NCBI GenBank assembly: GCA_030529945.1
Contig: JAUMVX010000022.1
Coordinates: 1-40,916 of the forward strand
From: Bacteroidia bacterium
GTDB lineage: Bacteria > Bacteroidota > Bacteroidia > Bacteroidales > UBA932
Length of the DNA stretch: 40,916 bases
Direction of reading: 5' to 3'
Both the position numbers and the translations under genes were made by a program. Below, piece after piece: positions 1-10,630 of this stretch. The number at the start of each line of letters is the position of its first letter. Positions within the stretch are counted from its first letter, which is position 1. The notes beneath the pieces were generated by a model. That model was not told the DNA's origin. It saw only the letters and a list, made by a program, of their open reading frames with translations, and did no database searches.

Positions 1-1
1 G

Positions 2-22
2 AAAGAGGAAAGAGGAAAGAGG
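2..22. repeat. Short purine-rich tandem repeat at window edge
   Basis: Three consecutive 7-nt units (AAAGAGG) are visible at the extreme left edge and may continue outside the window. They lie just upstream of the histidine-degradation operon. No function is assigned. Confidence 0.6.
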
Positions 23-49
23 GAAAACAAGAAAAAAAACATAAAACAA

Positions 50-57
50 TATCTTTT
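50..57 (+). promoter_or_regulatory. Possible -7 element of the hut operon
   Basis: TATCTTTT resembles the Bacteroidetes -7 box TAnnTTTG with the last base different. It lies only about 10 nt from the ftcD start and no clear -33 element is visible, so this is a weak call. The real promoter may lie left of the window. Confidence 0.25.
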
Positions 58-66
58 TTAAACAAA

Positions 67-1771
67 ATGAAGAGAATCATAGAATGCGTCCCGAATTTCA
101 GCGAAGGACGCGACCAGGTCATCATCGGGAAAATAGCCTCCGCCATCACCCGGGGCGGTAAAGTGAAAATGCTGAACATCGACCCGGGCGAAGCCACGAA
201 CCGCACGGTCTATACCTTCGTGGGCGAGCCGGAGGAGGTGTGCGAGGCCGCATTCAGGGGCGCTGAGGCGGCCCGCGACCTCATCGATATGAGGCAGCAC
301 CGTGGAGCCCACCCGAGGTCGGGAGCGCTGGACGTGCTTCCGCTGATTCCGGTAGCCGGAATCACCCTGGCGGAATGCGCCAAGCTGGCGAGAAAGCTTG
401 CCGAGCGCATCTACAAAGAGCTGGGCATCGCCTGCTACTGCTACGAAGCCGCAGCCTTCAAGCCTGAAAGAAAGAACCTCGCGGTCTGCCGCGCCGGGGA
501 GTACGAGGCTCTGCCGGAGAAGATCGCAGACCCGGCCCGCCGTCCGGACTTCGGTCCGGACACATATAATGAGACCATAGCGAAATCCGGAGCGTCGAAT
601 GTCGGTGCCCGCAACTTCCTCATCGCCGTGAACTTCAACCTCAACACCACCTCCACCCGCCGCGCTATGGCAGTCGCCTTCGACGTGCGCGAGAAGGGCC
701 GCAAGGCCCGCGAGGGAGGCTCCCTTACCGGCAAAGTCCTGAAGGACGCGAACGGCAAGGACGTATGGATTCCGGGTACTCTGAAAGGCTGCAAGGCCAT
801 AGGCTGGTACATAGACGAATACGGCATCGCGCAGGTATCGATGAACATCACCGACATCGATGCCACGCCACTCCACAAGGCCTTCGAGGAGGTCTGCCGC
901 GCAGCCGGGGAGAGAGGCCTCAGGGTGACCGGGACCGAAATCGTGGGACTCGTGCCGAAGAAGGCCCTCATAGATGCCGGAAAATATTTCCTGGAGAAGC
1001 AGCAGCGCTCGACCGGAATCTCGGAGGAGGAAATCCTCAAGATAGCCGTGAAGTCTATGGGACTCGATGACCTCAAGCCGTTCGACGCCAAGGAGAAAGT
1101 CATAGAATACCTGATGGCGGACGAGGCCGAGGCCGCGAAGAGGGAAAGGCTAGTGAGGATGACGCTGAAGGGCTTCGCCGACGAGACCGCGTCCGAATCC
1201 CCGGCCCCGGGCGGCGGATCCATCTCAGCGTATATGGGAGCATTGGGCGCAGCCCTCGGAACTATGGTCGCGAACCTCTCGGCTCACAAGAGGGGCTGGG
1301 ACGAGCGTTGGAAAGAGTTCTCCGGCTGGGCCGACAAGGGTCGGGAAATCGTGGACGAGCTGATAGCGCTGGTGGACGAGGACACCGCGTCTTTCGACAG
1401 GATTATGGACGTGTTCAAGATGCCGAAGGGCACGCCGGAGGAGAAGGCCGCGCGCGCGGAAGCTCTCGAGAAAGCCACGCTCTACGCGAGCCAGGTGCCT
1501 CTGCGCACGATGAAGGCTTCGCTGAAAGCTATGCCGGTCATCAAGGCGATGGCCGAGCTGGGGAATCCCGCATCCGCATCCGACGCGGGCGTGGGAGCAT
1601 TGGCCGCGAATGCGGCAGTCAGAGGAGCACAGCTCAATGTCCGCATTAACACCGCGAGTCTCGCCGACAGGGAGATGGCCGCGCAGCTCAATGACGAGGC
1701 CGACGCCATCGCCGCCGAAGCTCTCGCACTCGAAAAGGATATTCTCGAAACCGTAAACAAGCATATTGACA

Positions 1772-1779
<8 letters not shown>
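67..1779 (+). CDS. ftcD: Glutamate formimidoyltransferase / formimidoyl-THF cyclodeaminase fusion
   Basis: This bifunctional enzyme performs the last step of histidine breakdown: it moves the formimino group of N-formimino-L-glutamate to tetrahydrofolate, releasing glutamate, then deaminates the product to methenyl-THF. The 570-residue protein carries the transferase domains at about 1-325 (His82 in HRGAHPRSG matches the catalytic His82 of mammalian FTCD) and the cyclodeaminase domain from about 355, with the glycine-rich APGGGS segment. The length is near that of the animal fusion enzyme (about 540). It is the first gene of the hut operon and its stop overlaps the hutU ATG by 8 bp, suggesting coupling. 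No hutG formimidoylglutamase is seen, so glutamate release here probably depends on folate. Confidence 0.96.
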
Positions 1780-3838
<2,059 letters not shown>

Positions 3839-3876
3839 ATAATAACTTACCAACTTATTTTTTCATCATCACATAA

Positions 3877-5367
3877 ATGATACATTATATTTCTTCTGAA
3901 CGCCTTACCCTGGACAGGGTGAAGGAGATAATGGACGGGCACGCGAGGCTCGAGCTCTCGGATGAGGCCGTGAAGGCCATAGAGAAGTGCAGGCGCTATC
4001 TCGACACCAAGATGGAGGACATCGGAAGGCCGGTTTACGGGGTCACCACCGGTTTCGGTTCGCTCTGCAATGTGAGCGTCCCTGCGGACAAGCTCTCGCA
4101 GCTCCAGCATAATCTGGTGATGTCACACGCCTGCGGCTGCGGCGAGAAGGTCCGCCCGGAAATCGTGAAGCTGATGCTGCTCCTGAAGATACAGTCCCTG
4201 TCCTACGGTCATTCGGGGGCCCAGCTCATAACCGTCCGCCGGCTTGTGGATATGTTCAATGAAGACATCCTTCCGGTAGTGTATCAGCACGGCTCATTGG
4301 GCGCCTCGGGCGACCTCGCCCCCCTCGCGCACCTGTCCCTGCCGCTCATCGGAATGGGAGAGGTATTGGCCGAAGGACGCGTGCGTCCGAGCGCCGAAGT
4401 GTTCCGCGAGCACGGCTGGGAACCGATAAGGCTCCAGTCGAAGGAGGGTCTCGCGCTGCTGAACGGCACGCAGTTTATGAGTGCGCACGCGGTCTGGGCG
4501 CTGCTCGGGAGCAAGCGTCTGTCGCGCTGGGCCGACCGCATCGGAGCTATCTCGCTGGAGGCTTTCGACGGCCGCATCGAGCCGTTCTACGAGCTCACGC
4601 ACAGGCTCCGTCCGCATCGGGGGCAGCTCGAAACGGGGGAGGTGTTCTGCCGTCTGCTGGAAGGGAGCGAGCTTATCCGCAGGCCGAAGCAGCACGTCCA
4701 GGATCCTTATTCTTTCCGCTGCATCCCGCAGGTGCACGGTGCGGTGAAAGACTGCATCCGCTATGTGGAGAGCGTGGTCGAGACCGAGATAAACAGCACT
4801 ACGGACAATCCTAACGTCTTCCCGGACGAGGATATGATCATTTCCGCGGGGAATTTCCACGGGGAGCCGATAGCTATGCCTATGGACTTTCTGGCGATAG
4901 CTCTCTCGGAACTCGCAAGCATCTCGGAGAGAAGAACTTACAAGCTCATCTCCGGACAGCGGGGACTGCCGTCCTTCCTCGTCGCGGAGTCGGGTCTGAA
5001 CAGCGGCTTTATGATTCCGCAGTACACAGCCGCCTCGGTTGTGAGCCAGAACAAGGGGCTCTGCTGGCCGGCGTCCTGCGATTCCATCCCGTCGTCGCAG
5101 GGTCAGGAGGACCACGTGAGTATGGGGTCGAACGCGGCCACGAAACTGGTGCGCGTGGTGGACAATGTCGAGGAGGTGCTCGGCATAGAGCTGCTGAATG
5201 CGGCCCAGGCCATAGAGTTCCGCGCTCCGGCGAAGACTTCTCCGGCTCTGGAGAGGATTCTCTCCGCGTACCGGAAGGAGGTTCCTTTCGTTTCCGATGA
5301 CAGGTATCTGCATCCGCTCATAGAGAAGTCGGTGAAGTTCCTGCGGAATGAAGAGTATATCCGATAA
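3877..5367 (+). CDS. hutH: Histidine ammonia-lyase
   Basis: Histidase removes ammonia from L-histidine to give trans-urocanate, the first step of the pathway. The 496-residue length is normal for the family. Ala143-Ser144-Gly145 in GSLGASGDLAPLAHL forms the autocatalytic MIO electrophile, and Tyr54 in RPVYGVTTGFG matches the conserved catalytic tyrosine. The conserved block SQGQEDHVSMG lies near residue 410. It sits between hutU and hutI in the same direction. Within this operon the gene order places the folate-linked last step first and histidase third. Confidence 0.97.
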   Translation: MIHYISSERLTLDRVKEIMDGHARLELSDEAVKAIEKCRRYLDTKMEDIGRPVYGVTTGFGSLCNVSVPADKLSQLQHNLVMSHACGCGEKVRPEIVKLMLLLKIQSLSYGHSGAQLITVRRLVDMFNEDILPVVYQHGSLGASGDLAPLAHLSLPLIGMGEVLAEGRVRPSAEVFREHGWEPIRLQSKEGLALLNGTQFMSAHAVWALLGSKRLSRWADRIGAISLEAFDGRIEPFYELTHRLRPHRGQLETGEVFCRLLEGSELIRRPKQHVQDPYSFRCIPQVHGAVKDCIRYVESVVETEINSTTDNPNVFPDEDMIISAGNFHGEPIAMPMDFLAIALSELASISERRTYKLISGQRGLPSFLVAESGLNSGFMIPQYTAASVVSQNKGLCWPASCDSIPSSQGQEDHVSMGSNAATKLVRVVDNVEEVLGIELLNAAQAIEFRAPAKTSPALERILSAYRKEVPFVSDDRYLHPLIEKSVKFLRNEEYIR

Positions 5368-5390
5368 GACGGTAGTGAAATGCCTGTGCT

Positions 5391-6665
5391 ATGAAGAGCA
5401 TATTCATTAATATCAAAGAGTTGATTGGCATCCTGCCCCCTGAAGTCCGCAGGCTTGAGGGGGCGGAGATGTCTCGGGTCGGCAGCATTTCCGGAGCGTA
5501 TCTCACTGTCGCTGACGGGGCCATCACTGGCTTCGGGGAGATGGGCGGATGTGCGGGTGTTGCGGGGATGGGCGGATGTCCCTGTCTGGAGGACTATGAC
5601 GAGGTGGTGGACGCTTCCGGCTGCATTTTGATGCCGTCCTTCTGCGATTCGCACAGCCATATAGTCTATGCCGGCTCGCGCGAGGGGGAGTTCAGGGATA
5701 AGATCGAGGGACTGAGCTATGAGGAGATAGCCGCCCGTGGCGGCGGGATACTGAATTCCGCCGACCTTCTCCACGAGACTTCAGAGGACGAGCTTTACAG
5801 ACAGAGCCTCGTCAGAGTGCGCGAGATGATGGCCAAGGGCAGCGGCACCATCGAGATAAAGAGCGGCTACGGCCTGAGTGTGGAGGACGAGCTGAAGATG
5901 CTTCGGGTGATCCGGCGCATACGCGAAAGCGTCCCGGCGCTCATCCGTGCGACCTTCCTCGGGGCGCACGCCGTGGGGCGCGCTTACACCGGGCGCCGGC
6001 GGGAGTATGTGGACCTGGTTTGCGGCGAGATGCTGCCGCGCGTCGCCTCCGAGGGCCTCGCGGACTTCGTGGACGTGTTCTGCGACGAGGGGTTCTTCAC
6101 TCCGTCAGATATGGACAGAATCCTCTCTGTGGCAAACTCTTACGGCCTGGCAGCCAAGGTCCATACGGATGAGATAGCCGTCATCGGGGGTATGGAGACC
6201 GCGCTTAAGCACGACGCGCTTTCGGTGGACCATCTGGAGCGCACATCATCCGAGGGGATTTCTGCACTGAAAGGCCGCCGGACTATGCCGACTATGCTTC
6301 CGGGCTCGTCATTCTTCCTCGGACTCCCTTACGGTCGCGCGCGCGATTTCATCGGCGCGGGACTGGGACTCGCCCTCGCGAGCGACTATAATCCGGGTTC
6401 CTCCCCCTGCGGGGATATGCGTTTCGTTATGGCCCAGGGCTGCATCAGGATGAGGCTGACCCCGGAGCAGGCTTTCAACGCCTGCACCATTAACGGGGCC
6501 TACGCTATGGGAGTGAGCGATGTCTGCGGTTCGATCACCGTCGGCAAGGCGGCGAACCTGATCCTCACCGTCCCACTCCCCTCCCTCGCCTTCATCCCGT
6601 ACTGCTATGCCACCCCGTTCATCCGGACGCATTACCTGAAAGGAGAAGCCCTCGGGACTGCCTGA
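5391..6665 (+). CDS. hutI: Imidazolonepropionase
   Basis: This amidohydrolase opens the ring of 4-imidazolone-5-propionate to N-formimino-L-glutamate. The 424-residue protein shows the metal-binding HxH of the amidohydrolase superfamily in CDSHSHIVYAG, the IKSGYGL segment, the later histidine in KVHTDEI, and the metal-binding aspartate in LASDYNPGSSPCGD. The start is 23 bp after the hutH stop. With ftcD, hutU and hutH it completes the route from histidine to glutamate. No hutC-type repressor gene is seen in the operon. Confidence 0.96.
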   Translation: MKSIFINIKELIGILPPEVRRLEGAEMSRVGSISGAYLTVADGAITGFGEMGGCAGVAGMGGCPCLEDYDEVVDASGCILMPSFCDSHSHIVYAGSREGEFRDKIEGLSYEEIAARGGGILNSADLLHETSEDELYRQSLVRVREMMAKGSGTIEIKSGYGLSVEDELKMLRVIRRIRESVPALIRATFLGAHAVGRAYTGRRREYVDLVCGEMLPRVASEGLADFVDVFCDEGFFTPSDMDRILSVANSYGLAAKVHTDEIAVIGGMETALKHDALSVDHLERTSSEGISALKGRRTMPTMLPGSSFFLGLPYGRARDFIGAGLGLALASDYNPGSSPCGDMRFVMAQGCIRMRLTPEQAFNACTINGAYAMGVSDVCGSITVGKAANLILTVPLPSLAFIPYCYATPFIRTHYLKGEALGTA

Positions 6666-6711
6666 ATGTCAGTTGACCGAGTGACGCCCTTTGCTTAATA
6701 ACTGTATAAAT

Positions 6712-7863
6712 ATGGACACAAAACAGAAACTCTATGACCTCTACCTGTCCGGAACGGTGACAGAGCTGAGGCGATGCCGTAATTTCCTGAATGTGACGAC
6801 GGTGAAATCCAATGCCCGTAAAGCCGAGCTCGCTTCGGCTATTGCGGAGCATATTGCAGATAATCCGGTGGAGAGTCTGGAAAGGCTGCCGTATCACGAA
6901 CTCCGTCTCCTCTCATTGCTATCGAAGCTCAGCGAGGGTGCGGACGAGGAAATCAACACCACTTCGATGACCACCTTTGCCGCCGCGATAAGATTCATCG
7001 AGGTGAAAGACAAATCATCGGAACTGCTGTCCTTCCGTTTTGCCCCGGGGATGTACGAAGCCCTTTCTCCACATATCGGCGAAGCGATGGCCCGGATAGA
7101 AGCGTCACCGAGGCTGATGTACGAGCAGTACCTTTGGGGCTGCCTGACAATCTACGGAATGATTTCTTTTTCAGACATCTTCGACCTTGCAGATAGGCAT
7201 TTCAAGGAAGACAGCGGGTATTTCTATAAGTTTATGTCCGATTACCCCGGTCTGGTGTCCCTCTACCATTATCACTACCTGATGCACCCCTGCGTGGAAG
7301 ATCCGGACAAGCTGTTTTCGGAGTGGGGTAAAAATAGGATGCTGAAACGGAACATAAAGAGAATCTCCAGAAAAGATATACTTGATGCCGGCGAAACCAC
7401 ACCGTACAACAGCCCTTGGCATCTGCACGAAGAGGGGGTGCAACTGCATTCCGCCCTGCGCACCATCGGCTACGAGGGCGACAGACTTGTCTATACCATA
7501 CACCGGATATGGATTGCCAAACAGCTCCTCGGTCTGGATAACGCAGTATTCAACGGACTGATAGGAGATATTCTCGACCGAGGCAGTGTGAGACACTTCG
7601 AGGATGTTCAGATGGTGGCGAACGCCATTATGCATTACTCCAACGCCATTCCGTGCTGGTGCTTCAAGGGCCGCAGTTCAGACGAAATGTTCAGGACGGA
7701 CAAGTCCGGACCCGACAAACTCGCCAACGTCAAAGCCCTTGCGCAGCAGATGAACGATATTGGCCGCGAGGCCTCAGTTTTCGGGAATGTCGGCCGCAAC
7801 GACCCTTGCCCTTGCGGCAGCGGGCTGAAATACAAAAAATGCCACGGGAAGAATCTGAGCTGA
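6712..7863 (+). CDS. SEC-C motif protein of unknown role
   Basis: The protein is 383 residues from the ATG at 6712; an in-frame TTG at 6691 is less likely. The C-terminus carries a SEC-C zinc motif ([19 protein letters not shown]), the small domain also found at the end of SecA and of many otherwise unrelated proteins. The first 45 residues look like a short helical SAP/Rho-N-type module, a weak resemblance. The middle is helical, rich in aromatic and charged residues, and not recognised. The gene lies 46 bp after hutI in the same direction and could be co-transcribed, but nothing links it to histidine breakdown. Confidence 0.8.
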   Translation: MDTKQKLYDLYLSGTVTELRRCRNFLNVTTVKSNARKAELASAIAEHIADNPVESLERLPYHELRLLSLLSKLSEGADEEINTTSMTTFAAAIRFIEVKDKSSELLSFRFAPGMYEALSPHIGEAMARIEASPRLMYEQYLWGCLTIYGMISFSDIFDLADRHFKEDSGYFYKFMSDYPGLVSLYHYHYLMHPCVEDPDKLFSEWGKNRMLKRNIKRISRKDILDAGETTPYNSPWHLHEEGVQLHSALRTIGYEGDRLVYTIHRIWIAKQLLGLDNAVFNGLIGDILDRGSVRHFEDVQMVANAIMHYSNAIPCWCFKGRSSDEMFRTDKSGPDKLANVKALAQQMNDIGREASVFGNVGRNDPCPCGSGLKYKKCHGKNLS

Positions 7864-7964
7864 CGACAGGGTTTTTCTGCAGGCTGGAAAATACGTGACA
7901 GCCGGTCACGGTTGTGGCGGATTCCACCGTGGCTGAAAAGAAAGAAACGTTCCACATTCCGGTG

Positions 7965-8006
7965 CATTGAGATGTGCGGAAAACGTTTTATCTGCACATG
8001 TCAATG
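7965..8006. repeat. Long imperfect inverted repeat
   Basis: Thirteen-base arms at 7965-7977 and 7994-8006 pair except for two central positions, around a 16-nt loop containing the palindrome AAAACGTTTT. It is the first of several inverted repeats between the SEC-C gene and tRNA-Leu. It could act as the terminator or 3' processing structure of the SEC-C transcript, though no T-tract follows. Confidence 0.55.
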
Positions 8007-8013
8007 AATAAAA

Positions 8014-8029
8014 GTACATCGAGATGTAC
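8014..8029. repeat. Near-perfect 16-bp palindrome
   Basis: GTACATCGAGATGTAC has 7-bp arms around a GA centre. The half-site GAGATGTRC also appears at 7969 and, inverted, at about 8046-8054. It could be a protein-binding dyad or part of a structured transcript. The rest of the 7864-8176 gap holds the neighbouring hairpins listed separately and no supportable ORF. Confidence 0.5.
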
Positions 8030-8055
8030 GATTCCCTTATGATTTGCACATCTCG

Positions 8056-8077
8056 ACGCCCGGTCGGGGCCGGGCGT
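8056..8077. repeat. REP-like palindromic repeat (copy 1)
   Basis: A perfect 8-bp stem (8056-8063 with 8070-8077) encloses a 6-nt loop. The core CCGGCCCCGACCGGG, read on the minus strand, recurs at 14537-14551. This marks it as one member of the dispersed palindromic family of this window. Confidence 0.6.
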
Positions 8078-8138
8078 GACGGAGAGAGCGGGCCGGCTCC
8101 GCCGTCCAATGCCGCAGAGGGAGGCGGTAGATAGAACA

Positions 8139-8170
8139 ATGCCCTCCGAACCGACTGGTCCGGAGGGCAT
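8139..8170 (-). terminator. Hairpin downstream of tRNA-Leu
   Basis: A perfect 10-bp stem (8139-8148 with 8161-8170) and 12-nt loop lies directly beyond the 3' end of the tRNA gene. On the minus strand it is followed by TTGTTCT, a weak T-rich tail. It is the likely tRNA terminator. Confidence 0.65.
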
Positions 8171-8176
8171 CATCGG

Positions 8177-8257
8177 TGCGGGTGAAGGGACTCGAACCCA
8201 TACGCACGAGGCACCAGATCCTAAGTCTGGCTTGGCTACCAATTACAACACACCCGC
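8177..8257 (-). tRNA. tRNA-Leu (anticodon TAG)
   Basis: Read on the minus strand, the 81-nt sequence has a perfect 7-bp acceptor stem (GCGGGTG with CACCCGC), discriminator A, and a 5-bp anticodon stem CCAGA/TCTGG around loop CTTAGGA. The anticodon TAG reads CUN leucine codons. The extended variable region between the anticodon and T arms and the TTCGAGT T-loop fit a class II leucine tRNA. CCA is not fully encoded. One T-stem pair looks mismatched. Confidence 0.92.
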
Positions 8258-8268
8258 AGTTGCGGCCG

Positions 8269-8299
8269 CAAATCTAAAGTTTTATTTCGATTTTTCCAA
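8269..8299 (-). promoter_or_regulatory. Promoter of tRNA-Leu
   Basis: On the minus strand the -7 box is TAGATTTG (8269-8276), an exact TAnnTTTG match, with TTG at 8297-8299 after a 20-nt spacer. Transcription would begin only a few bases before the mature tRNA 5' end. Confidence 0.7.
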
Positions 8300-8380
8300 G
8301 CACCGCAGCGGCCCGCAGAAGGAAAAGGCGGACACACCAAAAGAATACCGCGCGGCACGCGAAGCGACGGAACAGGCTTC

Positions 8381-8866
8381 TCAGATCCTCTTCTCTTCGA
8401 TGCCGCCGATGAATTTCGACAGTTCCGGAAGCACGGAAACGGAATTGCTTCCGTCGCGCAGTATCAGGAGTATGGTGTCATCGCCCGCGAGAGTACCCAT
8501 AATGTGCGGAGTATCATTCGAGTCGATTATGGCGGCAAGCGCGCCGGCAAAGCCCGGGAGCGTCTTTATGACCGCCATTCCGCTGCCGTTGAATTCTATG
8601 CTCACGACTCCTCGCCCTGCATACGAAGACGTTTTCACCTCCTGTTCGTGTCCGCCATCCCGGGAGGCCGGCAGGCGATAGGAATAGCCGGTGCCGTTTT
8701 CCTTTACTTTCAATACTCCGAGTTCATTCAGGTCGCGGGAGAGGGTAGCCTGGGTGACGACGGCGCCGCGTTCATTCAGGAGAGTCTGAAGTTCTTCGTG
8801 GCTGCGTACGCGATTCACGGAGATAATCTGCCGGATCAGTTCGTGTCTGCCTACTTTGTTAAGCAT
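8381..8866 (-). CDS. argR: Arginine repressor ArgR
   Basis: ArgR is a hexameric, arginine-responsive DNA-binding regulator of arginine synthesis and breakdown. From the ATG at 8866 the protein is 161 residues, near the usual 150-156. The N-terminal winged helix includes RHELIRQIISVNRVRSHEEL and the recognition segment QATLSRDLNELGV. The C-terminal oligomerisation and arginine-binding domain carries the GTLAGDDTILLILRD block, which includes the aspartates that bind the arginine ligand. Longer starts exist at 8884 and 8923, but the promoter occupies 8893-8924, so 8866 is preferred. No arginine genes are adjacent, so its targets are elsewhere. Confidence 0.93.
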   Translation of the reverse strand: MLNKVGRHELIRQIISVNRVRSHEELQTLLNERGAVVTQATLSRDLNELGVLKVKENGTGYSYRLPASRDGGHEQEVKTSSYAGRGVVSIEFNGSGMAVIKTLPGFAGALAAIIDSNDTPHIMGTLAGDDTILLILRDGSNSVSVLPELSKFIGGIEEKRI

Positions 8867-8892
8867 AATTGGGGAATTATTCATCAACAAAG

Positions 8893-8924
8893 CAAAAATA
8901 TGCACAAATTTCCGTTTATGCAAA
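8893..8924 (-). promoter_or_regulatory. argR promoter with direct repeats
   Basis: The minus-strand -7 box TATTTTTG (8893-8900) and -33 TTTG (8921-8924) are separated by 20 nt, a very good Bacteroidetes match. On the plus strand TATGCA occurs twice, at 8899 and 8917, 18 nt apart, so the copies overlap both promoter elements. They are candidate operator half-sites for autoregulation. Confidence 0.7.
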
Positions 8925-8957
8925 CGAATCAGGAATATTTATCCATTTTCCGGCCCC

Positions 8958-9695
8958 TCACCAGGCCTTCGGAGCATACTCCATCGAGACCCGGCAGCAG
9001 ACGCGCCCGAGCGCGGACATCTCGACATTCCAGACTTCGGGGCTGTCCGTAGCGAAAACCTGACAGCGCAGTTCATCCCCGATGAATGACTCGTGCAGGA
9101 AATGAGCCGTGTAGCCGACAAGCCGCCTGCCGCTCAGGTACTCCCAGGACAGCGCGTCCTCAGAGGCCGCGACATAGGCGACATTCGAGACGTGCCTGTT
9201 GAAGTCCATATCGGAGCGGTTCGTGAGGTGCACATACTCGTGGTCGAGCGGCCCGGAGCGGGGCACGCTCACGCGCCGCACGCCCAATGCGAGTTCATCC
9301 TCGACCTCCACCATCGAAAGCAACTGCGTGACAACTTGAGGCTTGCGCGTAGCGATGTCCAGTACCGCCCAGACGCTGCTGCCCTCGGCGAACACGCGCC
9401 CTCCCGAGCTGAGCCGGAAATCAGCATAGACCTTTACGGCCGGCTTTTCGGAAATCCAGAGCTCCAGATCCACACTCTCACCCCAGAAAGGCCCCCGGCC
9501 GCTGAAGCGCAGGGAGAACTCAGAGATAATCCACATCTTGCCGATTTCCTTCAGGTCGAAGGCCGCCCGCTTGTAACGGGCCATATAGGCCGCGAAACCG
9601 TCCTGGAAAACCAGCGAAGCCCCGTAGAGGGAAACCCGGAATTCGGAATCCATAACGGCGTTCGTCACCGGATAACTTTTTATGAATCTTTCCAT
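8958..9695 (-). CDS. Acyl-ACP thioesterase
   Basis: This enzyme hydrolyses acyl-acyl carrier protein and so ends fatty-acid chain growth. The 245-residue protein fits the double hot-dog acyl-ACP thioesterase family (plant FatA/FatB type; bacterial members are about 240-250). The N-terminal hot-dog includes SLYGASLVFQDGFAAYMARY. The second hot-dog has DMDFNRHVSNVAY, where the Asp, Asn and His correspond to conserved active-site residues. It lies upstream of argR in the same direction, 91 bp away, with a separate argR promoter between them. It diverges from the glycosyltransferase operon. Confidence 0.88.
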   Translation of the reverse strand: MERFIKSYPVTNAVMDSEFRVSLYGASLVFQDGFAAYMARYKRAAFDLKEIGKMWIISEFSLRFSGRGPFWGESVDLELWISEKPAVKVYADFRLSSGGRVFAEGSSVWAVLDIATRKPQVVTQLLSMVEVEDELALGVRRVSVPRSGPLDHEYVHLTNRSDMDFNRHVSNVAYVAASEDALSWEYLSGRRLVGYTAHFLHESFIGDELRCQVFATDSPEVWNVEMSALGRVCCRVSMEYAPKAW

Positions 9696-9814
9696 TTCTC
9701 AATCGTTATTTCTCATCCGAGGCGGGAGGACGGCGCTTGAGGATTCTTCGTCCGATATGCCATAAGTGATTCTAAATTATGACCAAGTTGTTCCCTACGG
9801 CCGGATTTTCGCTG

Positions 9815-9822
9815 CAAATATA
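9815..9822 (-). promoter_or_regulatory. Possible -7 box for the thioesterase gene
   Basis: TATATTTG on the minus strand matches TAnnTTTG exactly, but no -33 motif is seen at the expected distance and the leader would be about 110 nt. It faces away from the promoter of the glycosyltransferase operon. Confidence 0.4.
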
Positions 9823-9844
9823 CGATTGTTTGGGTATTTATATC

Positions 9845-9852
9845 TACCTTTG
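9845..9852 (+). promoter_or_regulatory. -7 box of the glycosyltransferase operon
   Basis: TACCTTTG matches TAnnTTTG exactly and lies 34 bp before the start at 9887. The TTG and TTTG motifs upstream (9826-9832) are spaced too closely to be an ideal -33 element. Confidence 0.5.
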
Positions 9853-9886
9853 CAGGCTACAAGTGATGTAAAAAAGGAGCTTTCGA

Positions 9887-10630
9887 ATGAGCAATAAGAC
9901 AAGTGACTATGAACTCACCGTCATAGTTCCGGTATATAACGAAGAAGAAAATATGGTCAGGCTCGAGAACACGCTTCTCGAATTCCTGCCCCTGTCCATA
10001 AAAAAGGCCTGCGTGCTCTTCGTGGACGATGGCTCGGGAGACCGCAGCCTCGTCAGGATCAGGGAATGCTGCACGCGCAACGAGGATTTCTTCTACATCA
10101 GCTTCGAGAAGAACCGCGGGCTGAGCGCGGCCCTGAAGGCCGGCATCGACTACAGTTTCTCCAAGTTCGTGGCCTATATGGACGCCGATCTGCAGACGGC
10201 ACCCGCGGACCTGAACCTCCTGATGGCGGAACTGGAGAAGAAAGACTGCGCGATGGCCGTCGGGATACGCGCCAGACGCAAGGATTCATTCTTCAAGAAG
10301 CTGCAGTCGAAAATCGCGAACGGCTACCGGCGGATGATGACCGGCGACGGAGCCATAGACACTGGGTGCCCGCTGAAAGTGCTGCGCACCGACGCCGCTA
10401 AAAAGCTCCCTCTCTTCAAGGGGATGCACCGCTTCCTGCCGGCGCTGATAATGCTGCAGGACGGCGCTGAGTATGTGCAGGTCCCTGTCCGGCATTTCCC
10501 GAGGGAGGCCGGAAAGTCGAAATATCACCTCTGGAACCGCCTCTGGGGTCCGTTCATAGACTGTTTCGCATACCGATGGATGCGCAGCCGCTATATAAAC
10601 TACAGACTCAAGGAAGGTAACCTGAGATGA
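9887..10630 (+). CDS. Family 2 glycosyltransferase, ArnC/DPM1-like
   Basis: The protein probably loads a sugar from a nucleotide donor onto a polyprenyl phosphate at the inner face of the cytoplasmic membrane. The GT-A fold is evident at residues 10-200: TVIVPVYNEEENM at the start, VDDGSGD, the metal-binding DADLQ, and DTGCPLKVLR. At 247 residues it lacks the two C-terminal membrane spans of E. coli ArnC, so it resembles soluble DPM1-type enzymes. Its stop overlaps the next start (ATGA at 10627). The neighbours, a LAB_N membrane protein and an ArnT-like transferase, support use of the lipid-linked sugar for envelope decoration. The sugar is unknown. Confidence 0.85.
   Translation: MSNKTSDYELTVIVPVYNEEENMVRLENTLLEFLPLSIKKACVLFVDDGSGDRSLVRIRECCTRNEDFFYISFEKNRGLSAALKAGIDYSFSKFVAYMDADLQTAPADLNLLMAELEKKDCAMAVGIRARRKDSFFKKLQSKIANGYRRMMTGDGAIDTGCPLKVLRTDAAKKLPLFKGMHRFLPALIMLQDGAEYVQVPVRHFPREAGKSKYHLWNRLWGPFIDCFAYRWMRSRYINYRLKEGNLR

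Noticed and set aside
7864-8176. CRISPR array or small RNA gene in the hairpin-rich gap
   Set aside because: The repeats are inverted and unevenly spaced, with no regular repeat-spacer pattern; a transcribed small RNA cannot be supported from sequence alone.
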